Source of the DNA: Ectocarpus siliculosus
Lineage: Eukaryota; Sar; Phaeophyceae; Ectocarpales; Ectocarpaceae
DNA: 64,000 nucleotides
Direction: 5' to 3'
NCBI GenBank assembly: GCA_000310025.1
Contig: FN648398.1
Coordinates: 797,489-861,488 of the forward strand
Within the stretch, counting starts at the first letter, position 1. Each line of letters starts with the position of its first letter. The position numbers and the translations under genes were made by a program. Under the pieces are notes generated by a model that worked only from the letters and a program-made list of their open reading frames with translations, was not told the DNA's origin and ran no database searches. This document shows, piece by piece, positions 39,839-50,457 of this stretch.

Positions 39839-42800
39839 CCTTGCTTTCGCTGTATGGTGACGCTTTTTTAACAAATTGTGCTTGCTTACCCGTAGGCGCT
39901 GTAAAGGTTACATGAGAGAGGGTTTTGCAGGCCCTTTTTGCCAGCATGGAAGGCATTCCAGCCCCTACAAGCCAGATGCCAATACCAAACACTCCCACAA
40001 AATCAGTCCCCTCTTTGCGGAACAGGATAGCCCACCATCTTCTGTTGTGCTCCAGTTTGCTGAACAGCGTTGACCATACCCCAATAGGGGATCGATCATC
40101 ACACAGCCAAAACGCAATCGTGGCAGTGCCCGAGCAAGTAAGAATGCTTCCTAAATATCAAGATCTTCTCGCAACAACGTTTCACATGGCAGGAGTGCCC
40201 CAAGCAAGAAAGAATACCCCCTACATCTCAAGGAACTCCTCGCCAACAACGTTCACATGGCAGCAGTTCCCTTAAGCATGTAAGAAGGCCTCCTAAACTT
40301 CAAAGAACTCCTTACCATTTCACAGGGTTTCCGAGGAGGCCCCTTTCAGCAAGGGGGATTCCAGTCCAACGTAGATATCGACCCCCAAGACCTCTTCGAG
40401 CAGCTGTTCGGGGCGCAGATGGGCGGGAGGCAGAGGAGACCACGGGGACCGAGGCCTGGCCAGGACCTGCAGCTGCGGATGAAACTGTCCTTCTTGGAAG
40501 CAGTGCGTTATTGTTTTTGTTGTTGTGTTCATTACTGGTAAGGTTGTGTTCATTACTGGTAAGGTTGTGTTCATTACTGGTAAGGTTGGGGTTGTTGAGG
40601 TTCTTGGTGTTGTTGATGACGTTGTGTTATTGATGACGTTGTGTTTTGTTGTTGCGATTGTTGGTTGTTGTTGACACTGCTGTGTTGGTTGTTTTTATGT
40701 GCCGTATGTTTTTGCGTGATGTATGAGTTTTCGGTGGCTTGGCGTAGTCATGGAAGCGGCATCGAAGCCTACGGGTCTGCACGTTATTGTTGCCTTGAGT
40801 TTTTTCTTCTGGACCAGACTTTTGAAGACGGTGAGCTGTGAGTCAGTAGAGTCGGGCGAACAACAGTGATGTGTGTCCCGTGTCCCGTTGCTCTCAGGAT
40901 GTTCGCATCTTCATCTTTCTCTCTCTCTCTCTTTGCTTCTCCCTACATTCTGTGTTTTGTCCGCCTCTAGGCGTTTGGGACAAATCGATCCCTGGACGTG
41001 ACCTATCACGTCGTGGAAGGTGGCAAGAGAAGACGCAAGACCAGGTTTGTCGTCGTACTCTTGTCGGGTGTGATGATACAAGTATCGTGGCGGTTTCATG
41101 TGTAGAGGGTGCAAGAAGCCGCCGGTTTGTTGAGGATATGCTGTCATGACGGTTTCAAGTCTTGAGGCTGCGGGAAACCGCTTGTACACAGTGACGTAGA
41201 CAGCTATGCACACACAAAAAAAAAACGTTTCGTCAAATCTCATTGTTCTCTCCCACCCCACCCCCAAAAAATCCCCTGGGTGACCTTTCTCCTGCGTGAC
41301 CTCGGCTGATACATATAGGTCAAAGACGTACACCGAGAGGTGTAGACTGGCGTCAAAATATGCCGAACGAATTCACGCACACATTTCGACTAAACAGCGT
41401 TCGTGTTTTTTATCCCGCTACAAGACTTACGTATTTTCATTGGTCAGCCGGTTCGCGCAGTCGGTGCTAAACATGCACACACACACGCATTACGCTGATG
41501 GGTTCCAGGAGCGTGAAGGTCGAGGTTCCCGGGGGAGTGGAGAGCGGCATCGCTATCCACGTCCGAGGGGAGGGGGCTGAAGGAGAGAAGGGCGCCCCGA
41601 ACGGCGACCTCTACGTGCAGCTCGAGGTGGCACCCGACCCGTACTTCGAGAGATCCGGAGCGGACTTGCACGTGACGGCCGATGTTAGCATCGCTCAGGT
41701 GAAGGGCGGCTTGTGGCTGATGTTTTGGAGGAACGTTGTTCCTTCGGTTTGTAAGTATGTGACGCAGGTCGTGGTGTTGTTGGGGTGACCGTCGTCGTCG
41801 TCCGTGGCCAAAAGTTGCTCTGTTGTTTTGTATCGTATCGCTGCTATATCTGCTGCTGTTGATTGTAGCTGTGGTTCCTGCTGCTGTCGTTGTTTTGTTG
41901 GTACTGCTGCTGCCTCTGCTGTTGTCTGCGCCACCGATGATGAATTCCTCGCCTTGTCCAGAGATTGCGAACGGCGTACCGTCCAAAGGAGACGTGGCCA
42001 CTTAGAGTGAGCAACAAACACCCACCCACCCACCCACCCACCCCTCCCCGCTCTCAAAAACCGCTCCACCAGGCGGCCCTTGGTGGCAAGGTTGACATCA
42101 TGACGATCGATGGAATGGTGGAAGTGACGATCCCGAAGGGGGCCCAGCCGGATGCGGTACTGATGCTGAGGGGGAGAGGTCTGCCGCGGTTGACGGGCTC
42201 CGGCGCCAGTGCCGGGCGAGGCAACCAGCTCGTGCATCTCAGGATCCTGATTCCAACGTGAGAGCGCGTTGTATTTGTGGCTCTTGGAGGGCGCGGGTTT
42301 TGTGTGCTGGTTGTGTGTGTCGCAGGAAGCCTCGCGGCAAATGCTATCTCTGTCTCTTGCTCGTTGATTGACTGTTCGTTTCTCTTCCGATGAACACAAA
42401 ACTAGCGAACGAGAATCAGCTTGCGTTGAGAAACATTAGCGAACATTTGGTGTGGTCATCGAGCGGAAGAATGGCGTCTTGTTGCGTGGGAAACGGGTGC
42501 GTGTGTGCGTGTCCCCTCGCGACAAGCGGGAGAAGGCTCGGTTGTAAGCGTGTTTCAAGTATTATGTGACCTTGTCGCCTTGGGGGATTGGTTATCTTCC
42601 CCATTCAACCGATAAACAGGGCAACCTGTTGTGCTTTCTGCGCTCAATGCCGTGCTAGTCCATGGTTTCTGTTTGACGAGTTTCGGTACGGTGTATGGTT
42701 CGGGGACAAGGATAAACTAGGTACCCTTGAAAGTGCTGCAGGACACGAATTTTGTGGAATAGGTTGCAAATTATTCACGTGTTTGTTGATTTGCCTCATG

Positions 42801-43350
42801 TGCTGTTTCGTGTGCATGAACAATAGCGAGTTCGACGACACCACCACCACCAACAACAACAGCGTCGTTTTTGCACTAACCTCAACGAGGTCATAAAGCT
42901 GTAGACAACGAAGGCGATCACAGTCTTGTCACAGCCAGAACCGAAAAGTTGTTTGTCTGCACCTCTCGAGCCGTGTCCCCCGTCTCTAACGCTTATACTT
43001 TTGTTTTGCGTCTACGCGCTGAAAATAACGACGACGACGACAACAACAACAACCGCAACAGCAAGCTCAACGATCGGCAGCGCAAGCTGATGGAGGACCT
43101 CCGAGAAGAGGACGACAGGTTAGCCGGGAGAGGGAGCTCCAAGACCAAGGCTTCCTCCGAGGGGACAGACTCCACAACCTCTGCCGGTAGCAGCACTAGC
43201 GGCGGCGCCGGCGGTGCAGCCTCCTCCGACGAGGACGCTCGAAGCGGCATCAGCGGGTTCATGCGGGACGCGTACGACAGAGTGAAGTCGCACCTGGCCG
43301 GGAAGGAGGCGAAGGAGAAGAAGAAGCAAAACGCGTCTTCGTCTAAGTAG
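36994..43350 (+). CDS. Mitochondrial-type DnaJ (Hsp40) co-chaperone lacking the zinc-finger domain
   Basis: Exons: 36994-37196, 38331-38466, 39107-39202, 39613-39741, 40326-40502, 40971-41044, 41509-41698, 42073-42257 and 43062-43350. Phases match throughout and total 1,479 nt (492 residues). The N-terminal ~95 residues are Arg/Ala/Ser-rich with few acids and end in [10 protein letters not shown], typical of a mitochondrial presequence. The J domain runs from [10 protein letters not shown] (residue 97) with HPD at 126-128, which stimulates Hsp70 ATPase. A Gly/Phe-rich linker follows (about 165-205), then the C-terminal substrate-binding domains ([48 protein letters not shown]) and a serine-rich tail ending in lysines. 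The four CxxCxGxG repeats that type I DnaJ and DNAJA3/TID1 carry between the linker and the C-terminal domain are absent: [19 protein letters not shown] joins the two directly. The nearest intron (41045-41508) shows no Cys-rich exon. It probably works with mitochondrial Hsp70 in folding or import. AATAAA lies at 43494-43499, about 145 bp past the stop. Confidence 0.92.
39804..39836. repeat. CTG microsatellite, 11 copies, in a DnaJ intron
   Basis: Eleven perfect CTG units occupy 39804-39836, about 60 bp downstream of the donor at 39741. Confidence 0.95.
40522..40584. repeat. Perfect 21-bp tandem repeat x 3 in a DnaJ intron
   Basis: The unit GTTGTGTTCATTACTGGTAA plus G is repeated exactly three times (40522-40542, 40543-40563, 40564-40584), 20 bp after the donor at 40502. 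Each copy contains GGTAAG, a perfect donor-like hexamer, so three decoy 5' splice sites follow the true one. Confidence 0.95.
41425..41490 (+). repeat. Dispersed repeat copy A (in a DnaJ intron)
   Basis: About 60 bp around TTTTCATTGGTCAGCCGGTT, followed by a CA-rich run, match the reverse complement of 49675-49745 at roughly four bases in five. It ends about 20 bp before the exon at 41509. It is probably a remnant of a mobile element family. Confidence 0.6.
42020..42044. repeat. CCCA microsatellite at an intron 3' end
   Basis: About six CCCA units lie 30 bp upstream of the acceptor at 42072 and form part of its pyrimidine tract. Confidence 0.85.
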
Positions 43351-44948
43351 GGAGAGAGAAGGAGGCACATTTTTGTATGTTTTTTGTGCTGGCGCTCCGA
43401 GACTCCGCTCGCTGCCAACGACAGCCGCAAATGGTTCTGTAGCACAAATTTTTTGGGTGTACCTACAAGAAGGCAAGGGGCGGATGAGGGAGGAATAAAG
43501 CGAAGGAATTATCGTTTTCTGTTTCTTGTCCCAGCAGTGGTTGAACCTTCGTGTCCTGACCTGTGCCTCGTTTTCGTTACTCCGGCAGCGTGGATGCCGA
43601 ACTGCAGCCCCTCCAAAAAGTCGTGTCGCAGTCACTGGCGGCGAGCCCGTGCTGTCGTTTGTAGGTCTTTGGTTTGCCGTGACGTTGACCACATCTACCC
43701 CCAATGTTGTTGACATGGTTTTGATGCCATGGTACGTGCGATTGTTCGCCGCAAGATTCCTCTTGGTGTAGGGGGTCGGTCGTGTGGTGAGGCGGCACTT
43801 GTCTTGCGTGGGCTTTTATGTCCGCTACGGCTGTGGGCCAATGTCCGCTCCTCGGCTGAACAACGGTGCCGTCAACGAATCATAACTTCCAACAGGAGGT
43901 CGAACTCATCCTGCGCGAGATGGTGAGACTAAAGAAAGACTTCAGGAGGGGCGGGTGTGGCCGAGAGCTCACTTGCCTTGAGTGCCATATGAGACAGTTT
44001 GAGGCGTCCGGTCGTTTCCAAATCTCTTGTGTGGCTCGGTAGTGTCACGCTTTTATGCGCCTTTTTCCGAATGCCACTGCCTGAAGTAACGGTTGACCTG
44101 TCGTGTCTTCACAAGTCTTGCATGCATGACAGGAGTTTCACCCTGTTTCCGATCTCAAGTCTGATCAATCAGCAAGATTTCCAGCCAGCTTGATACTAGC
44201 AACGCCGACGATACTAGTCTGCTTGCGTTAACATCTAGTCTATCCTACTACGGGGCTAGCCAATATTATTGCGTGGGGGGCTTGCCGTGAGAGAGGGGCC
44301 AAACGTTGGGTAGTTACCAAGTGTGTGCGGCGGCGATTGAATTTTGTCCCGCACTGACTGAAGGATTGCATCCGGATGTTGCATGAATCTGCGTAAATCT
44401 GCTAGGGCAACGCTTAGTGTTCCGTTGCAGGAGCTGACTATGGGATCGCCGCATGATAGTTTTGTCACGCCGTGAGCTGCGACGTGGAAGCGTTTACGCG
44501 CAGGGCTGATTGTTTCGCCTTATTTTAGCCATTTCTGAATACCGCACAATGGCCGCGGGAGTGACACTGGCCGAGACTTGCCGATCGACTCAGTGATTGT
44601 TCTGCTTGCGAGACATTGCGAGACAAGCGCTTTTGAAGAGAAAAAACATACAAAACTCAGGAGAAAAACCTAAAATACTTGCGGGGTTTTCGCAACTTTG
44701 TTGTCACGGAGCAAAGACGAAAAATCTTTAAATTCCAACTGCAATTCACAGGAAACTCAGCGCGTGGAAGTCCGACCAAAGGCACGCGGAATCAACACGG
44801 AAGGCTAAATCTGTGTGGTCCCTGGCTGAAAAATACTTCATAACTTGCACCCTGTCGTCGGCGATGTCGCCTCCGACTGATGACATTGACAAAGTATAGA
44901 GACAGAACCTCCTTGAAGAACGCCGCGACTTCCCTCATCCAACCCAAT
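43351..44948. other. Intergenic region between convergent DnaJ and PPR genes
   Basis: This holds the DnaJ 3' UTR (AATAAA at 43494-43499). Beyond that, no gene or clear repeat was seen. Confidence 0.5.
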
Positions 44949-46150
44949 CTAGTCATAATTCACGCACGTGACCATCAAGGCGTGGTAGGTGATGACGTCG
45001 GGGACAACTCCCAATTCGCGCATTTCCTCCAGTAGATCTACGCCTTCCTTCCACCGCCCCCCGCGTGCACACGCGTCGATGGCCGAGTTGTAGCCAACGA
45101 CACTCGGGGTAAGCCCTACCGCGGCCATCTCCTTCAGTAGCGCCAGGGCCGTCTCCCACTGACCTCCTTTGGAACAAGCGTCGATGGCCGAGTTGCAGGT
45201 GATGACATCGGGGGTAAGCCCTACCGCGGTCATCTTCTTCAGGAGCGCCAGGGCCACCTTCCATTGGTCGCCCTTTGCGCACGCAATAGCTGCGCTGTAG
45301 CTAACGACATTGGGGGTGAGCCCTACCACGGTCATCTCCTTCAGCAACGCCAGGGCCCCCTTCCATTGTTCGCCCTTTGCGCACGGAAATAGCTGCGCTG
45401 TAGCTAATGACATTGGGGGTGAGCCCTACCACGGTCATCTCCTTCAGCAACGCCAGCGCCTCCTTCCACTGACCTCCTTTGGAACAAGCGTCGATGGCCG
45501 AGCTGTAGCTAATGACATCGGGGGTGAGCCCTACCGCGGTCATCTCCTTCAGCAACGCCAGCGCCTCCTTCCACTGACCTCCTTTGGAACAAGCGTCGAT
45601 GGCCGAGTTGTAGGTGATGACATTGGGCGTAAGCCCTACCGCGGCCATCTCCTTCAGTAGCGCCAGGGTCTCCTTCCACTGACCTCCTTTGGAACAACCG
45701 TCGATGGCCGAGTTGTAGGTGCACCATGGTGACATCGAGGGTAAGCCCTACCGCGGTCATCTTTATCAGTAGCGCTAGGGTCTCCCATTGTTCGCCCTTT
45801 TTGCACGCAGAAAAGAGCTGCGTTGTAGCTAATGACGTTGGGGGTGAGCCCTACCGCGGTCATCTCCTTCAGTAGCGCCAGGGCCTCCTTCCATTGCTCG
45901 CCCTTTGCGCACGCGTCAACCGCAGAGCTGTAGGTGATGACATCGGGGGTAAGCCCTACCGCGGTCATCTCCTTCAGCAACGCCAGGGCCCCCTTCCATT
46001 GTTCGCCCTTTGCGCACGCGTCTACCGCAGAGCTGTAGGTGATGACATCGGGGGTAAGCCCTACCGCGGTCATTTCCTTCAGCAACGCCAGGGCCCCCTT
46101 CCATTGTTCGCCCTTTGCGCACGCAGCAAAAACTGCGTTGTAGGTGATGA
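44949..46150 (-). repeat. 105-bp tandem repeat array encoding the PPR units
   Basis: Units of 105 bp are nearly identical at the DNA level, for example the runs containing GGGGTAAGCCCTACCGCGG on the plus strand. That is far more alike than typical PPR units, so the array has recently expanded or is being homogenised. Confidence 0.85.
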
Positions 46151-46343
46151 CATTAGGGGATAGTCCTGCCGTCGGCATCTCTCTCAGTAACTTCACAGCC
46201 TGTTCCCACTGCCCCCCCCTCCCACACGCAGTGATGACCATGCAGTGTGATTTCTGATGAAGGAGCTCGCGAGGTAACCTTTTCATCCCGTCTAGAGCTC
46301 TGAGCGCTTTCCTCCGGTCCCCGCCCCTCGAATCACGAGGCAT
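44949..46343 (-). pseudogene. Pentatricopeptide repeat (PPR) gene with three frame-breaking indels
   Basis: About twelve 35-residue PPR units run along the minus strand, each like VITYNSAIDACSKGGQWK followed by EALALLKEMTAVGLTPD. PPR proteins bind organellar RNA, one helix-turn-helix unit per base, and act in editing, splicing or stability. The ATG at 46343 (MPRDSRGGDRRKALRALDG) is the likely start; the same frame is open upstream to 46403. The array is in one frame down to about 45810. It shifts there by +1 (CCCTTTTTGCACGCAGAAAA against the sister units), again by +7 at about 45721-45732 (extra bases around CACCATGG), and again by +1 at about 45385 (CACGGAAATAGC against CACGCAATAGC). The three together restore the first frame, so the last units (45380-44949, ending VVPDVITYHALMVTCVNYD) are in frame again. 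As read, the protein would stop early. Either it is a decaying copy or the assembly has errors in a near-identical tandem array. Two unit types alternate in blocks: CAKGEQW and CSKGGQW. Confidence 0.85.
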
Positions 46344-48664
46344 TGTTTTCAACTCCGCGAGAGATTTGGTACGCCCCTCCACCACACCCTGCCTGTTCCT
46401 CAAAGGTCGACTTGGCCTAGATCTTGAATTGGGCTGGTATGATTCTTTTCTAGATCAACCCTCAACCCTATTGATGTTATTTGCGGCGTCCGAACCGGGA
46501 GGTAGAGCACGGAGCTCGAACGGCATTCATTCCTGTTTCCCGCCATCTTCGGGCAGCACGCTCATTTGTCCGGGTACGTTGATGTATACGGGAGGCCCAG
46601 GAGTTCCCTCTCGTGGTACCAAAGGCCTCACGCAGGAGTACTGCACCATGCGAACTGCGCCGAATCGAAACATGCACATCTGATACGGGGGCACACGGCA
46701 GAGCACACGAACAGAAAGGGCACGCCAGCCAGCGGTACCACGTTGGGTCAAACGTGAAAGTCACAACCGGAGAATATGGTAATCGACACCAGATGCACAC
46801 GGAAAAACAACCTCGCAAATCCGGTGCAACGGCAACAAACGAAGCACATATGGAGTAGGCCATGCACAGAGGCATTGTATACAAAGAATGTGGCGCGGTC
46901 GACGGGGAACTATATTTAAATTATAGGTAGATGTAGGGTGGGCACATACGCTCGCACAAGAGGGTTTCTCGAAAACACCTGACTTACAGTATTGGTACAG
47001 CAGTTTAGCTCATGACAGTTCGCCTTCAACGATCTATCACGCACATGACATGACCAAAACGGAAACAGTAGAATGAGTACAGCAACAGCGCCAAGGCCTC
47101 CAAACGCGCTGATTCTTTCAGTCCGGCCGTCTATGTGTTACTCAGTCCCGGCGCCCTGTGCTGCTTCGTGGGTATTGGGGGCTCTGTTGTTGCTCACGAA
47201 GGCGTGTGAGAGATGCGTGCCAGATCCACAAACAGCCGTTTAAAAAACTGCGGTGAGATGGCCTGCTTTTGGTCGGAAATATAACACAAACCGACGCCAC
47301 CACGCAGCAGTAGAGCATTTGGGCCTCCGACACGCTATTATTTCGGTTGGTCATGTATATGATGCTGTCCCTCAGCGCTGGTGCCGCCCTATGATGGTTG
47401 AGCTCGAAAGGGGGTGGTCAAAGAAGGGGGTCCCAAATTTGAGCGGGGAGACTTGGAGAAATCGCAAGCAACACCCAGGTGGCGACACTCTACCCTGCTC
47501 CTGGTGCTGAAACAGTAGGCCAAGTGGACAGGGTCGATACAATTGTGCTGGGCATTCATCTGCGTTGCAGCTCATGGAAAAGAAAAAAAAAGAACGACAC
47601 CACAATAACAACGGGGTACACCTGTACCTCCACAATGTTCCGGAGCCAGTCTAAAGATTTAAGGAAAAATAAATAATTTACACACAGTGTCACACACAGA
47701 AAGTCCCTCTAAAGATTGCTGCTCTGCCCATTCCAGGTCACCCTGTTAGTCACCACTGATACTACTGGAACAGACCGCGGCTTGCCATGAAATAGGCAGA
47801 GTAGCCCAAAACGCACTTCCACCTTACGTCTGCAAGCAGCTTTTACGCCGCGACTTTGCTTTCAGCTCGAGATTTGCTTCACCATGCATGCATGCCGATC
47901 AGCTGCTGCTGCTGCTGCAGCAGAAGCCCCGTTTTTCAGCTCTCTTGGGGTGGCCAACTTCCGTGAGCCGTCGCGGTCCGAATACGTGACTACGTCCTAC
48001 GTGACTTCGCCACACAGCGTAAGTATTACCACAGCACTCCATGTCAGCCGCTAGAATTTTGGATCAGCAACATATCCCTCGTCATGGGCTGCAAAGGTCA
48101 CCTAGAATCGACAAAATGTCAAAGCTGCCTCTAAACGAGCTGCCTCTAAACGCGAGTAGTTGGCGGCGGCGTAAAATAGCGGGTGAAAACAATGGCTACG
48201 TCTCCACTTTGTTGTGTCCTCACGGAGCCTCAGGCCAGACTTTGCAGCCCTGTCGTGGTCTAGAAAGTACATGAAAATCACTGCCGTTCACGTGCAGTGT
48301 AGTTTAGGCACCACAGGTTGGGACGGCTAGAAGCTTGGATCAACACTCGAGAGATGTGCCAGAATAAGGTCAACTCCATTCGAAAAAGAGCATTAGACTA
48401 TTTGGGGCCGTGCTGTCATCTTCGTTGGCACGACTAAAAAAAAAGTCCCGTTTTTCCATTGCTTGCAACGCAGAGGTGTAGTGGTATGCATGTACGGTCC
48501 TGCCGACGACGCCAAGTGTATGTAGTGGTATGCACGCGTGATGAAATCTGGTTGACCCGTGAAGAAGAACTCACTTGTTGTTACTCTTGTAGAACAGCAG
48601 CAGCCGTAGCTGTTGCCTTGGGTATCGGTAGGAATGACACCAAGGGGCACAGGATCCTCTGCAC

Positions 48665-48730
48665 AAGCAGGGGCTACTAGATCCTGTCCCCTGCTTTTTA
48701 TCCTTCCGCGGAGAGTTACATCTCTCCGCG
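48665..48730. other. Two adjacent perfect 9-bp hairpins
   Basis: AAGCAGGGG (48665-48673) pairs with CCCCTGCTT (48688-48696) around a 14-nt loop. CGCGGAGAG (48707-48715) pairs with CTCTCCGCG (48722-48730) around a 6-nt loop. An alternative pairing, ACAGGATC near 48650 with GATCCTGT at 48680-48687, would compete with the first. No coding frame or known RNA family explains them. Confidence 0.6.
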
Positions 48731-49674
48731 CAGGAACCAAGCTCTTCTATGTTCCGTCTACACATCTGAACCCTATAACAGAGGTGCACCACGATAAGAA
48801 CAGAGCCAAACCCTCGAACCTCTTCCGCGTTTATCTAACCGGTTCGTTTTTGTCTTTTGTTTTTTTTCATTTCCGATAGTAGTAGGCCTTAAGCTGCTCT
48901 CGATCGATACGGATTTCGCGAGACGCGCTTGAACGGTGGTAGTGTGAGCCTCGAAGGTGGCTTGTGGACGTGGCAGAACATAATCTCCAGGTCTTTGTAC
49001 GGTTTTCGCTTTGAAAAAAATGGTAAGCTCAGGAAGGCCAGATAAAGTTGTTGGGGCTGGGGGGGGGGTCACCCCTCTAAGCTCGGGGCCTGCATCAGAT
49101 GCGCAGAGCCCGAAGCAACCCTATATGGGCTACAATATCATGAATCCCCCTTCACACGTGTTCGTGCCTACAGGAAATTGATAAAAAGAACAGCCAAAAA
49201 ATCACGCTCCCGGTTTCAGCGAGGTCAGTTGTTGTTTCATTCTCTCCCCAGATTGTTAATGGCTAGGCCAAGTGCTTTTACCACCTCGTGCTCCTCACAC
49301 GGACCTTGACATGCCACCAAACAAAGCAGACGAACGCCCCGAGCAAGTCATACCCTCAATTGGAAAGCTGTGTTGGCCCTTTGGTTTTGCTTTGGGTGGG
49401 AGAAAAGCCTCACGATCACATCTATCTAAATTGAAGCTTCTCGCTCCGCGGCTTTTTGTGTGATACAGGCACAGTAGTGGTTTCCGTTGATGACGCTATG
49501 AATATTCATGCTAATCTATGTATATCTCATACTCTTGTAGGATAAAGATGGATTTTGCAGCGTCGTATCATATGAAGAAAACAAGAGAAAAAGGGACAGC
49601 CAAGAAGGATTATTGGATGTACATGTAAATGTCGTAGACTTTTCTATTGATAGAGAGAGGGGTGGATTCGCGAT

Positions 49675-49745
49675 GTGTTGTGTGTGTGTTTTATTATTAG
49701 CATCGACCGCGCTAACCGGCTGACCAATGAAAAGACGTCAGTCTT
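49675..49745 (-). repeat. Dispersed repeat copy B
   Basis: This is the reverse-orientation partner of the repeat at 41425-41490, sharing AACCGGCTGACCAATGAAAA on the plus strand and the CA/TG-rich flank. It lies in non-coding sequence. Confidence 0.6.
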
Positions 49746-50457
49746 AGTGCGGCTGAAAACACAAAACACTTCTAAATGGCATTTACTGAAGGTAGCAACA
49801 GAAGAAAACTTCACACGTCTACGAAGGCTGCTACCTTGCACTCGAGTTCGTTTTGAAGTGCTTTCACCGTCATCCTCCTTCCTTCCAACTGTCCATCGTT
49901 CTCATGGTCGTTTTCACGGCAACTTCTCGACATTTCTTCTCTAACCCTGCGTCGTTTGTGGTGGGGAAGGTCATCTGGCTCGAAGCTCTTGTTCTCTTCC
50001 ACGCCATTATTCCCTCCTCGACTGCTGTTTTGATCTCTGTCTTGTCCTCCTCCCGTTCCCTCTCCTCCTTCTTCGTCGCTGCCGAACGAATTCCGGTCAT
50101 TACCATCCTGGTCGTTTCTATCTGCACTACTACCGTGATCCCAACCTATTGGCCGAGGTGAGAACTGATCAAGAAGTAGTCCGTGACGTTAGGGACTCAT
50201 CACGAGTTCGTACGGATAGAAAATGAGCCAGCTCGAAGGTAAACCGTCTCCGAATCCTATTGATATGAAAAGCCTTTAGGCGAAACAAGGCTTATTCGTC
50301 GTCAAAATTACCCTTGCAAAAGGCTTCATATGCCAAGTGGTTGGCGATGGCTACGATAAGTCGATTTGTGCCTTTGCCAAGACCACCATACGTTGAAAAA
50401 GCAGCAGTAAGAAGGGTAGATCTTGACGGGTTGAAAGTTCCTGCGTATTGATTTGCC

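Larger units (their letters stand above)
46404..50457. other. Long stretch without a recognisable gene
   Basis: Open frames here are short and not family-like. It contains two adjacent hairpins at 48665-48730 and a dispersed repeat copy at 49675-49745. A run of Ser/Phe-rich frames near 49850-50160 was judged to be chance. Confidence 0.4.

Noticed and set aside
43950-44040. tRNA-like start GGGTGTGGCCGAGAGCTC
   Set aside because: It resembles a tRNA-Ser/Leu box A, but no acceptor stem pairing, anticodon arm or GTTCGA box B follows.
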